DNA from: DASYUM01 sp036001225
Lineage (GTDB): Bacteria; Methylomirabilota; Methylomirabilia; Rokubacteriales; DASRDR01
NCBI GenBank assembly: GCA_036001225.1
Contig: DASYUM010000083.1
Span: forward strand, 1-37,024
DNA: 37,024 nt
Direction: 5' to 3'
A program made the translations under genes and the position numbers. Each line of letters opens with the position of its first letter. The first letter of the stretch is position 1. This document shows, in pieces, positions 16,845 to 25,271 of the stretch. Below the pieces are notes generated by a model. That model was not told the DNA's origin. It worked only from the letters and a program-made list of their open reading frames with translations, and made no database searches.

Positions 16845-17691
16845 TCAGCCCACCCGCTCCTCCCGCGGGGGAGCGGGGGCATGATCCCCGGCCGCGCGGC
16901 TGGCGGCGACGTGGCAGGCGCCGAAATGGCCCGACCGGAGCTCCAGCAGCGCCGGCGACTCCCGCAGGCAGCGATCGACCCGCCAGGGGCAGCGGGGGTG
17001 GAACCGGCAGCCCGCCGGGACGCGCAGGGCGCTGGGCGGCTCGCCCTCGACCGCGATCGGCGGCCGGGCGGCGACGCCGATCTCGGGCACGGCCGACAAC
17101 AGCGCGACCGTGTACGGGTGCTGGGGCCGGGCGAACAGCTCGGCCGTCGGCGCCCGCTCCACGATCCGGCCGAGGTACATCACGGCGACCTCGTCGCTCA
17201 GATACCGCACGACCCGGAGGTCGTGCGAGATGAAGATCATCGTCAGGCCGAGCGAGGTCCGGAGGTCGAGCAGCAGCTTCAAGATCTGCGCCTGGATCGA
17301 GACGTCGAGCGCGGACAGCGGCTCGTCGGCGATCAGCAGCTCCGGCTCCACGGCCAGCGCCCGCGCGATGCCGATCCGCTGCCGCTGGCCCCCGGAGAAC
17401 TCGCCCGGGTACTTGTGGGCGTCGGCCGGGCTCAGCCCGACCTGGCGGAGCAGCTGGTCCACGCGACGGCGGCGCCCGGCGGGGGTCCCGATGCCGTGGA
17501 CGGCGAGGACCTCGGCCAGCGCGCGGCCCACGCGCCGCCGGGGATTGAGCGAGCCGTAGGGGTCCTGAAACACGACCTGGAGCCGTCGCCGGTAGGGAAT
17601 CAGCTCCGCTTCGGTGAGGCGCGTCAGGTCGACGCCATCGAAGCGCACCTCGCCGCGATCCGCGTCGTGGAGCCGCAGGATGCAGCGACCA
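16845..17691 (-). pseudogene. Oligopeptide ABC transporter ATPase OppF/DppF, 5'-truncated
   Basis: From about 17690 leftward the frame reads GRCILRLHDADRGEVRFDG and continues to a stop at 16845. It keeps the Q-loop (VVFQDPYGSLNPRRRVG), signature FSGGQRQRIGIARAL, Walker B LLIADEPLSALDVS, the H-loop and the C-terminal cysteine-rich motif (CRFHPRCPWRVDRC) of the Opp/Dpp ATPases. The first roughly 50-55 residues, including Walker A, are absent: the sequence joins directly, out of frame, to the first third of oppD. A start at 17648 would give a 267-residue protein lacking the P-loop and so unable to hydrolyse ATP. The cause is an internal deletion of roughly 0.9 kb (estimated from usual family lengths) or a mis-join in assembly. 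Confidence 0.75.
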
Positions 17692-17980
17692 TCAGCAGGC
17701 CGTGGCCCCGGATCCGCTCCAGTTCCCGCTCGGGCAGGCGCAGCAGGTCGCGGCCCTCGAACAGGACCCGGCCGCCGGTGATGCGCCCGGGGGGATGGAC
17801 GAGGCGGACGATCGCCCGGCAGGTCATCGTCTTGCCCGAGCCCGACTCGCCGACGAGGGCGAACGTCTCGCCCGGTTGCACCGCGAAGCTGACGCCGCGC
17901 ACCGCGCGCACGACCCCGCGCCGGGTGGGGATCTCCACGTGAAGGTCTTCGACGGCCAGGAGGGGATCCGTCACTGCCAT
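17687..17980 (-). pseudogene. Oligopeptide ABC transporter ATPase OppD/DppD, N-terminal third only
   Basis: Starting at the ATG at 17980 (MAVTDPLLAVEDL) this fragment has a perfect Walker A (ALVGESGSGKTMTCRAI, about 42-58) and runs to the residues RGHGLLMV (about 98), just where the Q-loop FQDP should follow. Instead it joins oppF sequence in another frame and ends in 20 unrelated residues. The signature, Walker B and C-terminal domain, about 230 residues, are missing. A GTG two codons downstream (VTDPLL) is an alternative start. Together with the truncated oppB the importer cannot be functional as read. Confidence 0.75.
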
Positions 17981-17986
17981 TTCCAG

Positions 17987-18017
17987 CAGGGGGGGAGTCC
18001 CAACCACTCCCCCCCTG
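17987..18017. terminator. Poly-G/poly-C 12-bp hairpin between oppC and oppD
   Basis: CAGGGGGGGAGT (17987-17998) and ACTCCCCCCCTG (18006-18017) are exact reverse complements with a 7-base loop. The hairpin falls in the 82-base gap between the oppC stop and the oppD start. No T-run follows, so it may attenuate or process the message rather than terminate it. Runs of seven G or C are also indel-prone. Confidence 0.45.
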
Positions 18018-18062
18018 GACCCCCCCACCTGGGGGTAACGGGTACTCGGGAGCCGGCCCTTC

Positions 18063-18914
18063 TCACTGCCCCTTCACGCGGAGGAGGTCGGCAACCCCGT
18101 CGCCGAGCAGGATGAAGGCGAGGTCCGTGTACATGCAGGCAAAGCCGGGCATGGTGGCGACCCACCAGCCGTTCGAGAGGAACTCCCGCCCCTCGGAGAT
18201 CATCATGCCCCACTCCGGCGCGGGCGGCCGCACCCCCAGGCCCAGGAAGCCGAGCGAGGCGGTGGTCAGGATGACCAGCACGACGTCCGACGCGAGGAAG
18301 ATGACCGCGGGCGGGATGGCGTTGGGCAGGATGTGCCCGAGCAGGATGCGCCACCGGCGAAAGCCCAGCGCCCGACCGGCCGCGACGTACTCCAGGCTCC
18401 GCTCGCGGAGCACCTCGCCCCGCACCAGCCGGGAGTAGGTCACCCAGCCGACGCCGCCGATGGCGACGAAGATGTTGATCTCGCCCGGTCCCAGGAACGC
18501 CACGATGGCGATGATCAGGACCAGGAAGGGCACCGCGGTGATCACGTCCACCGCCCGCATGACCAGCGTGTCGGCCCAGCCGCCGTAATAGCCGGCCGCG
18601 GCGCCGATCAGGGAGCCGAACAGGAAGGGGAAGAGCACGCCCAGGACGCCGATGCGGAGGTCGATGGCGGCCCCGTACAGCACCCGGGTGAGCACGTCTC
18701 GTCCGAAGTTGTCGGTGCCGAAGGGATGCTCCAGGCTGGGCGCCTGCAGGAGCTGGTCGAAGTCCTGGGCGTTCGGACCGTAGGGCGACAGCACGGGGAC
18801 CAGCAGCGCGGCGCCGACCAGGACGGCCAGCATCACGCCGCCCCCCGCCAATCCCGGATGCAGTCGGGCCCGGGCCGGCGAGGCAACCGCGAGTTCGCCG
18901 GCAAGCGTGCTCAA
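18063..18914 (-). CDS. Oligopeptide/dipeptide ABC transporter permease OppC/DppC type
   Basis: A 283-residue inner-membrane permease. It has an N-terminal anchoring helix (GGGVMLAVLVGAALLVPVLSPYGP), the family-typical HPFGTDNFGRDVLTRVLYGA, a core of about five further helices, and the ATPase-contact loop EYVAAGRALGFRRWRILLGHILPNAIPP. The C-terminus reads EWGMMISEGREFLSNGWWVATMPGF, normal for OppC. No ATG or GTG is in frame near the start; the TTG at 18914 is chosen because GGGG lies nine bases upstream and it follows the oppB stop (18917) directly. It looks intact, but its partners OppB, OppD and OppF are all damaged in this sequence. Confidence 0.83.
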   Translation of the reverse strand: MSTLAGELAVASPARARLHPGLAGGGVMLAVLVGAALLVPVLSPYGPNAQDFDQLLQAPSLEHPFGTDNFGRDVLTRVLYGAAIDLRIGVLGVLFPFLFGSLIGAAAGYYGGWADTLVMRAVDVITAVPFLVLIIAIVAFLGPGEINIFVAIGGVGWVTYSRLVRGEVLRERSLEYVAAGRALGFRRWRILLGHILPNAIPPAVIFLASDVVLVILTTASLGFLGLGVRPPAPEWGMMISEGREFLSNGWWVATMPGFACMYTDLAFILLGDGVADLLRVKGQ

Positions 18915-18916
18915 AT

Positions 18917-19120
18917 CTACCCCATGCGAACGCGAGGATCGAACAGCGGATAGACGAGGTCGGTGGCCAGGTTGATCAGCATCGCGGCCATGGCAAAGGC
19001 CAGGGTCAGGGTCTGGACCACCATGTAGTCGCGCGACAGGATGGACTCCACCATCCACGACCCCAGCCCCGGCAGCGAGAAGACGGTCTCGACGACCACC
19101 GAGCCGCCGATGGCGTACGC
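18917..19120 (-). pseudogene. C-terminal remnant of oligopeptide ABC permease OppB/DppB
   Basis: About 66 residues of an OppB-type permease are recognisable, from SAYAIGGSVVVETVFSLPGLG through SRDYMVVQTLTLAFAM to the end DPRVRMG and a TAG at 18917. An intact OppB has about 305-325 residues, so the N-terminal four fifths is gone. The break is near 19120, beyond which the leftward frame contains only charged, unrelated sequence (KEEERVR). A GTG/ATG inside could start a 60-residue product but it would not make a permease. Confidence 0.75.
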
Positions 19121-19213
19121 GCTCTTCCTCCTTGCCGTGAACGGCCTTCACGAGACTCGCTCCAGGCGTCGAGAGCGTAGCTCAGGCGGGGCTCTCCCAC
19201 AAGGCGTCATCGA

Positions 19214-19232
19214 GCCATCCAACTTGGATGGC
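19214..19232. promoter_or_regulatory. Perfect 19-base palindrome, possible operator
   Basis: GCCATCCAA and TTGGATGGC are exact reverse complements around a single C. It lies in the 230-base stretch 19121-19350 between the oppB remnant and the lipid-related fusion gene, where I see no gene. Such short-spaced palindromes are typical regulator sites, but no convincing promoter pair is next to it. Confidence 0.35.
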
Positions 19233-19350
19233 GCGACGAATCACCGCTCGGTCCCTTTCTCGAACGGCTTGCCAGGAAGGGCGAGCCGACCCCTCCGGGC
19301 CAGGGGGCGAGGCCGGTTGCCGCGAGCCGAGCGCGCGTGCCGCCAACAGT

Positions 19351-22300
19351 TCAGCCGGGCCGTTTGATTTGCTCCTCGGCGACCCGTTTGATCGCGCGGA
19401 GATCGAGCTTTCCCGAGCCGAGCAACGGAAGCTGATCCACCTTGACGAAGCCGTCGAGCCGCGGGATGAAGAGATTCGGCAGCCCGCTGGCCGACAGCCG
19501 CTCCAGGATCTCCGGAAGCGCGGACTCGTCGAGCGTATGGAGGACGGCCAGCCGCTCCCCCTTGCGCTCGTCAGGGATGGCCGTCACGGCGAAGACCGGC
19601 CCGGTGGCTCCCGCCGCGTCGTGGAGGGCCTCCTCGACGCGCCCGTGGGGGACCATCTCGCCGCCGATCTTGGAGAACCGGGACAGGCGGTCGGTGATGC
19701 TGACGAACCCTTCCTCGTCGACCATCGCGATGTCCCCGGTGACATACCAGCCGTCCCGCAGGACCGTTGTCGTCAGATCATCTCGCCCCAGGTACCCCGT
19801 CATCACGTTCGGCCCCTTGACCAGGAGCATTCCGGGCTTGGCCGGCGGCAGCGGCTCGAAGGTGTCCGGATCGACGATCCGGACCGCGACGCCGGGCAAG
19901 GGCTGCCCCACGCAGCCGCGGCGCGAGCCGGGCTGGTAGAACCCCGGCGCCCGATAGTCGGCGGTGCTCACCGCCACGACGGGGGCGCACTCGGTGGTTC
20001 CATAGCCTTCCAGCGGACGGATCCCGAAGTAGTCCTCGAACGCCTGGGTCACCCGTCCCGAGAGCTTCTCCGCTCCGGCCAGCACCACGCGCAGCGAGCC
20101 GAACTGGGCCGGGGTACAGCGCCGCATGTAGAGCTGGAGGAAGGTCGGCGTGGCGAGGAGAAACGTCACCCGGTAACGCTGCACGAGCTCGCCAATGGCG
20201 GCCGCGTCCAGGGGGCTCGGGTGGAACACCATGCCCAGTCGGCGAGTGGCGGCGAACCAGAGCGAGAAATACCCGAACGAGTGGAACAGGGGCAGGATGC
20301 CGAGGACCCGGTCGTCGCGGCTGAGGCCGAACACCTGGGTCACCGCGGCCACGTTCGAATCCAGATTGAAGTGGGACAGCCGTACCCCCTTGGGCTCGCC
20401 GGTGCTGCCGCTGCTGAAGATCACGGTCACGGTGTCGTCGACGGCAGGCGCTCGCGCCGCCCCGCAGAGCCGTTCGAGGATCGAGACCGGCGCGAGGAGC
20501 GCCAGCATCGTCGCGGTCAGACGCGCGGCCCGACCCACGCCGGCGGCGACGTCCTCGATCCAGATCGGCTCCACGCCTCCGGGAAGCTCCAGGTTGGCCT
20601 TGGCCAGAAATGCTCGGCTGGTGACGACGGTCCGTAGCGCCGCCTGTCGCGCCGCTGACTCCATGCCGGCCCGGCCGGCGGTGTAGTTGAGGTTGACGCT
20701 GGTGCGGGCCGACAGCGCGGCGGCAAGATTGACGAGGGCGGCCGGCACACTCGGCGGCAGCAGGATGCCGACGCATTCCTGCTCCCGCCAGCGTGGGCGC
20801 AGCGCCCGCGCCAGGGCGATGGTGCCGATCAGGACCCCGAGGCGCGAGACCCGCGGGTGGCTGCCGTCGGCAGCGGCGAGACCCCACGGATGGCGGCGCG
20901 CCAGCCTCACGAACGAGCGGTGCAGCGGGCAGCACTCGGCCTTGCGGTGCGCCCAGGCCGCACCCCCCAACTCTTGCACGACCTGCCGGATCAGATGGAG
21001 GGGGGTCCCGGCCGGCAGCGGCGCGCCGAAGGTCACGGTCACCGGGTAGGGCACGTGCTCGGGAATCTTCGTCAGAAACCGCCCGCCCGCGCGGCTGAAG
21101 ATGCTTCCCCAGACGCGGTCCAGGTGCACCGGAATGATCGGCGCCGCCCGGCCCTTGACGATCCGCTCCAGGCCGCGACGGAAGGGCAGCAGCATTCCGG
21201 TCCGCGTGATCTGGCCCTCCGCGAAGATGCAGACCAGCTCCCCTTCGTCCAGATAGCGTCCGGCGTCCCGGAGCGCCCGCAGAACGACACGCGGCCCCCC
21301 GGCGGCGGAGATGGGAATCGCCCCCAGCGCCTGCATGAACGGTCTCAGCAGCGGGTGGTGGAAGTAACTCGCGTCGACGATGAACCGGATGGGACGGTCG
21401 AGACTCGCTATCAGGAACAGGCCGTCGGCGAAGGACACGTGATTGGGCACCAACAGCCCGCCCCCCTCCTCGGGGACGTGGTCCCGCCCGATGACCGTGA
21501 GCCGATAGAAGGTGTGCGTCAGGAGGATCAGCGCGAGCCGAAGCAGCGCGTCGGGAAGGAGCCACAGCGCCCAGATCGTTCCCGCGAGGGTGGCGGCCGA
21601 CGCGGCGAGGAGAATCTGCCGGGCCGACAGCTCCGCCAGGGAAAGGACCTGCGCGCCCAGGGATCCGGCCAGGATCCCGCCGAAGACGAAGACGTTGGCC
21701 AGCGCGATCACGCCGCCGCGCCGGTCCGCCGGCGAGCGCGACTGGATGAGGGCATTCAGCGGAACCACCAGCAGGCCGCTGGCGACGCCCGTCAGGACCA
21801 TGAAGGCCAGGGTCCCCAGGAATCCCGGAGCCAGGACGCCCAAGAGCAAGGTCAGGACGCCAACCCCGACCGCTCCCAGGGGAATGAGACCGTACTCGAC
21901 CTTGGACGCTGACAGTCGGCCGGCGAGGAGACTGCCACCGCCCACGCCGAGGCCGAACACGGCGAGCAGACTGCTCGCCTGGACATCCGAGATTCTGAGG
22001 AACGCCTTGGCGTAGACCAGGATGTCCTGGCCCAGGAGACTCGCCACGGCCCAGAAGAGGCTGGAACCCAAGACGGCCAGCCAGAGGATCCGTTCACCAC
22101 GAATGGCGGACCAGGCTCCCTCCACCGTGGCGCGCACACCGCCCTCCGAGCGCGCCGGCGCCACGGGGGGGACACCGATGGCGGCGAGGAATCCCACGAT
22201 GGCTGAAGTGGTGAGCACGAGACCGGCCAGCCAGGTCCGCTCTCCCGTCACATCGAGGAGGGCGCCGCCGGCCGCGGTGCCCGCGATGATGGCGACGAAC

Positions 22301-22770
22301 GTCCACATCTCCAGGAGGCCGTTGCCCCAGGAGAGGCGGTGGCGCGGCAGGATCTCGGGGAGAATCCCGTACTTGGCGGGACTGATCAGCGCGCTGTGAA
22401 CCCCCATGAGCGCGAGGATGACCAACGCCAGCGCGCCGCCGGACGGGTCGAGCCAGAGCGCGAGGGCCCCGCCCGCCATGAGAACGATCTCGGCCGCCTT
22501 CAGGACCAGGATGACCGAGCGCTTGCTGACCCTGTCGGCGAGGACACCCGCGGGCAGGGAGAACAGGAGCAGCGGCAGCGTGAAGACGACGAACGCGAAC
22601 GTGGTGCGCGCCTGTGACGCCGCTTCGAACGCGGGTCCCGAGTGGCCCAGGGTGGCCGCGATCGCCCGAATCGCGAGGAACGTCACCAGAAGCTTCCAGG
22701 CGTTGTCGTTGAACGCGCCGAAGAACTGCGCGACGAGCAATCCGCGGAGCGGGTGCGCGCGTCCGCTCAC
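19351..22770 (-). CDS. Triple fusion: MFS lysophospholipid flippase-like + acyltransferase + acyl-ACP/CoA synthetase (Aas-like)
   Basis: The 1139-residue protein joins three domains. Residues 1-400 are an LplT-like major facilitator with about twelve hydrophobic segments, starting FFGAFNDNAWKLLVTFLAIRA. Around 425-600 is a PlsC-type acyltransferase with the HX4D motif in PNHVSFADGLF (about 440) and FAEGQITRTG (about 515). From about 640 to the end is an adenylate-forming domain with TVIFSSGSTGEPKGVRLSH (about 785), GYGTTECAPV, and GDIAMVDEEGFVSITDRLSRF. In E. coli, LplT and the two-domain Aas take up and re-acylate lysophospholipids; here all are on one chain. The GTG at 22770 is used because translation before it is non-conserved; its Shine-Dalgarno is weak. 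The C-terminus KLDLRAIKRVAEEQIKRPG keeps the expected lysine region. Confidence 0.87.
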   Translation of the reverse strand: MSGRAHPLRGLLVAQFFGAFNDNAWKLLVTFLAIRAIAATLGHSGPAFEAASQARTTFAFVVFTLPLLLFSLPAGVLADRVSKRSVILVLKAAEIVLMAGGALALWLDPSGGALALVILALMGVHSALISPAKYGILPEILPRHRLSWGNGLLEMWTFVAIIAGTAAGGALLDVTGERTWLAGLVLTTSAIVGFLAAIGVPPVAPARSEGGVRATVEGAWSAIRGERILWLAVLGSSLFWAVASLLGQDILVYAKAFLRISDVQASSLLAVFGLGVGGGSLLAGRLSASKVEYGLIPLGAVGVGVLTLLLGVLAPGFLGTLAFMVLTGVASGLLVVPLNALIQSRSPADRRGGVIALANVFVFGGILAGSLGAQVLSLAELSARQILLAASAATLAGTIWALWLLPDALLRLALILLTHTFYRLTVIGRDHVPEEGGGLLVPNHVSFADGLFLIASLDRPIRFIVDASYFHHPLLRPFMQALGAIPISAAGGPRVVLRALRDAGRYLDEGELVCIFAEGQITRTGMLLPFRRGLERIVKGRAAPIIPVHLDRVWGSIFSRAGGRFLTKIPEHVPYPVTVTFGAPLPAGTPLHLIRQVVQELGGAAWAHRKAECCPLHRSFVRLARRHPWGLAAADGSHPRVSRLGVLIGTIALARALRPRWREQECVGILLPPSVPAALVNLAAALSARTSVNLNYTAGRAGMESAARQAALRTVVTSRAFLAKANLELPGGVEPIWIEDVAAGVGRAARLTATMLALLAPVSILERLCGAARAPAVDDTVTVIFSSGSTGEPKGVRLSHFNLDSNVAAVTQVFGLSRDDRVLGILPLFHSFGYFSLWFAATRRLGMVFHPSPLDAAAIGELVQRYRVTFLLATPTFLQLYMRRCTPAQFGSLRVVLAGAEKLSGRVTQAFEDYFGIRPLEGYGTTECAPVVAVSTADYRAPGFYQPGSRRGCVGQPLPGVAVRIVDPDTFEPLPPAKPGMLLVKGPNVMTGYLGRDDLTTTVLRDGWYVTGDIAMVDEEGFVSITDRLSRFSKIGGEMVPHGRVEEALHDAAGATGPVFAVTAIPDERKGERLAVLHTLDESALPEILERLSASGLPNLFIPRLDGFVKVDQLPLLGSGKLDLRAIKRVAEEQIKRPG

Positions 22771-22901
22771 CGCAGCAGCCTGGATCTCGTCAGAATTGCC
22801 GGCTGGTCCGGGCAAGCGACGGCCTCGGCGCCGTCGAGCCCGGCCGGGATCGAGGGCGTCCTGGTGGCGCGGCCGGGAGTGGCGATGGCCTTGGCATGGC
22901 G

Positions 22902-24386
22902 CTAGGACAGGACGTCGGCGAACATCGCCCGGTGGTGGCGGTACCAGTCGGACTGGAACCGTTCCTCGGGATCGTAGGCCCGCTTCAGTCGCAGGAATTG
23001 CGCGAACTGTGGGTAGCAGGCCTCCAGCTGGGCCCGCGTCGCCCACCGGTGGTAGGTGAGAAAGTAGCTGCCGCCGCGCCGGGTCGCCATGTCGATGAGG
23101 CGGCGGAACGCGCCGGCGGAGTGCTCCAGCCCCGCCGGCGTGTGCACGACGTGCAGGTTGAAGATGATGCACGCGTACGGCTGCTTCGCCCAGGGCAGGA
23201 AGCTCTCGTCGTCGCGGTCGATCAGCCGGATGCTCCCGTAGATCACCTCGACCTGGTTCCGCCGGAAGTCCTCCCGGACCTCGGCCAGGAAGTCGGCGAG
23301 GGCCGGCCGGGGGACGTAGACCTCGGTGATCATCTCGGTCGCGGGGTCGCGGGCGCCGAGCCGACGATCGATCTCCCGGTGGTAGTCGTCGATGTAGGTG
23401 CCCAGCTGCTGGGTGTCCGACCAGTAGACCTGGCCGTCGGTGGCGAGGTAGTGCCCGGTGTACGCTTCGAAGGCTCGCCGCTTGTCCGCGTGGGCCAGGT
23501 AGAGCAACTCGCGCCAGTCATCGAACTGGAGCTCCCGCTGGCCCGGCGGGATCGGCGTGTCGTCGGCGACCGGCCGGTAGCATGAGAACACTCCCGTCCG
23601 GAGGAAGCGCTCCGATTCGGTCTCGGTCGAGTACTGGAAGTCGCCGTACAGAAAACCGTCGGCGATCCGCCGCGCGAAGGCGGGCGCGACCTGGTCCACG
23701 TCGAGCATCTCGACCACGCGCTGGACCTTTCGGCGGGGGGCCAGCCGGAGGGTCACCGAAGCGATGACGCCGAAGAGTCCGTAGCCGCCGATCGCCAGCC
23801 GGAACAGCTCCGCGTTTCTCCGCCGATCGCAGGGGATGGCCTGGCCGGCCGCGTCGACCAGGATGAACGACTCGACGTCCTGGATCAGCGGCTTGAAGCG
23901 CAGTCCCCGACCGTGGGCATTCGCGGCGAGAGCCCCGCCGATCGTCAACCGATCGGCGCCGGTCTGTTTCTGGACGATGCCCCACTGCCGGGGCCGGCCC
24001 TCCTGCGTGCCCACCAGATAGTCGATCAGCTCGGGCCACTCGATCCCGGCCTCGATCTCGATCTCCCCCCGAGCCGGGTCGAAGCGGAGCACGCGCCGCA
24101 GCCCGGTCATGTCGAGGAGGACGGTGCCGGCCCCGAACTGCTGTCCGCCCATCGCGTGCCGGCCTCCGGCGATGCTGACCGCGCTCCCCTTCCGCCGGGC
24201 GCGCCGCAGCGCATGCCGGATGCCGTCCACGGAGTCCGGCCTGACGATGGCATCAACCCGCGTGCGGTTCAGCTGCGAGTGGATGTCGTTGACCTCGGCC
24301 GGCCCGGCAGTACGGACATGGCGGGCACAGCCCGGCCCCAGTACGAGGGCCCCGCTTCCGATCAGCAGCTCTCGTCGCGTCAGCAT
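22902..24386 (-). CDS. FAD-linked (4Fe-4S-free) oxidase, exported, BBE/aldonolactone-oxidase type
   Basis: A 494-residue flavoprotein. The N-terminus MLTRRELLIGSGALVLGPGC has a twin-arginine-like start and a hydrophobic stretch ending in a cysteine, so it is probably exported, perhaps as a lipoprotein. The FAD-binding half shows VRPDSVDGIRHALRRAR, the possible flavin-attachment histidine in SIAGGRHAMGGQQF, QTGADRLTIGGALAANAHGRG and GGYGLFGVIASVTLRLAP. The C-terminal half (substrate cap) ends with RFQSDWYRHH. Relatives oxidise sugar lactones, alcohols or steroids using oxygen; the substrate is not evident. The ATG at 24386 has GGGGAGGGG just upstream. It lies between a PAP2-type membrane enzyme and the acyltransferase fusion, all in the same direction, hinting at a lipid or sugar-lipid substrate (inference). 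Confidence 0.82.
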   Translation of the reverse strand: MLTRRELLIGSGALVLGPGCARHVRTAGPAEVNDIHSQLNRTRVDAIVRPDSVDGIRHALRRARRKGSAVSIAGGRHAMGGQQFGAGTVLLDMTGLRRVLRFDPARGEIEIEAGIEWPELIDYLVGTQEGRPRQWGIVQKQTGADRLTIGGALAANAHGRGLRFKPLIQDVESFILVDAAGQAIPCDRRRNAELFRLAIGGYGLFGVIASVTLRLAPRRKVQRVVEMLDVDQVAPAFARRIADGFLYGDFQYSTETESERFLRTGVFSCYRPVADDTPIPPGQRELQFDDWRELLYLAHADKRRAFEAYTGHYLATDGQVYWSDTQQLGTYIDDYHREIDRRLGARDPATEMITEVYVPRPALADFLAEVREDFRRNQVEVIYGSIRLIDRDDESFLPWAKQPYACIIFNLHVVHTPAGLEHSAGAFRRLIDMATRRGGSYFLTYHRWATRAQLEACYPQFAQFLRLKRAYDPEERFQSDWYRHHRAMFADVLS

Positions 24387-24432
24387 GGTCCCCTCCCCGC
24401 GACCTCCCCGGCGCTCTCGAAACCTGACGGGG

Positions 24433-25074
24433 TCACGCCCTCATGGCTGGCGCCTGGCCCGAGCGTCGGCTCAGGGCAGCGGCCACGTCGAGCGACACCC
24501 GGTGGATCGCGTAGGCGACGAAGATCCCCCCGAGCACGTCGATGGTGTAGTGCGTCCGGGTGGACAGGACGAGCAAGATTTGAAAGGGAACGTTCCCCCA
24601 CACCAGCGCCCTGATCCAGGGCCGCTGGCCGGCGGTCGCCAGAGCGACGAGCACGGCATTCGCCGTGTGGCCACTGAACCAGAAGTCGTTCAGGTAGGGC
24701 TTGCCGAAGGTGAACACGCCCTTCGGGAATTGCCAGACCATGTGGTCCGGCGGAGGCAGCGTCGTCGCGTGCAGGAACAACCAGTGGAGGAAGTAGACGA
24801 CGTAAAGACAGATCCCGAGCCTGATGCCCTTGCCCGTGCACAGGATGACGAGCGTGATGACGACGTAGAACAGCTCGAGGGGAAGGGTCCCCAGCCAGAA
24901 GATGTACTGGGCCGTCTCCCGGCCGAAGACCAGGAGCAGAGGCGGCACCCAGAGGTGGCCCAGATCCTCCACCCCCGAGGCGTTGTGGTAGCTCGGAAAC
25001 GCGTAGGCGCCGAGGGCGATGGCCAGCGCGTAGAGAACCAGCATGACCGACAACGCGACGATTCTCTTGGCCAT
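24433..25074 (-). CDS. PAP2-related membrane enzyme (sphingomyelin/inositol-phosphoceramide synthase-like C-terminal motifs)
   Basis: A 213-residue protein with about six membrane segments. Two motifs near the C-terminus, NDFWFSGHTANAV and STRTHYTIDVLGGIFVAYAI, match the SGH and HYTxDV motifs of the PAP2-C branch, whose members move phospho-head-groups between lipids or dephosphorylate lipids; the two histidines and the aspartate form the catalytic triad. The start is uncertain: the ATG at 25074 gives a protein starting right before the first helix but has no Shine-Dalgarno; an in-frame GTG at 25146 adds 24 residues; the only strong Shine-Dalgarno (GGGAGGAG, 25193-25200) has no usual start codon after it. 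The neighbours are an FAD oxidase and HpnA. Confidence 0.8.
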   Translation of the reverse strand: MAKRIVALSVMLVLYALAIALGAYAFPSYHNASGVEDLGHLWVPPLLLVFGRETAQYIFWLGTLPLELFYVVITLVILCTGKGIRLGICLYVVYFLHWLFLHATTLPPPDHMVWQFPKGVFTFGKPYLNDFWFSGHTANAVLVALATAGQRPWIRALVWGNVPFQILLVLSTRTHYTIDVLGGIFVAYAIHRVSLDVAAALSRRSGQAPAMRA

Positions 25075-25210
25075 CGCGAAGGGGCGCAACGTCGGCGACG
25101 TCGTCTCCCGGCCCGTCGGCTCGTTCTTGGCCCGAAGGAGCGGCACGGAACGCCGGCGACCGCGTCGTCCCCCCGGGCGCCGAGCCGTTGTCTCCTCCCT
25201 GGATGCGGCA

Positions 25211-25240
25211 AGGGTAGACCAGGGGCCGTGTGCGATGCAA
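25211..25240 (-). promoter_or_regulatory. Weak candidate promoter before the PAP2-like gene
   Basis: On the minus strand TTGCAT (25235-25240) and TACCCT (25211-25216) are 18 bases apart, three of six matches each. The GGGAGGAG at 25193-25200 follows directly. It lies in the 197-base gap between the hpnA stop and the PAP2-like start, where no other feature is visible. Confidence 0.3.
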
Positions 25241-25271
25241 CGCGGGGGGGGTGGCCGGGAACCGCCGACCG

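Noticed and set aside
22771..23172. N-terminal extension of the acyltransferase fusion to 1273 residues
   Set aside because: It overlaps the FAD oxidase gene antiparallel frame space and lacks homology; the MFS domain starts right after 22770.
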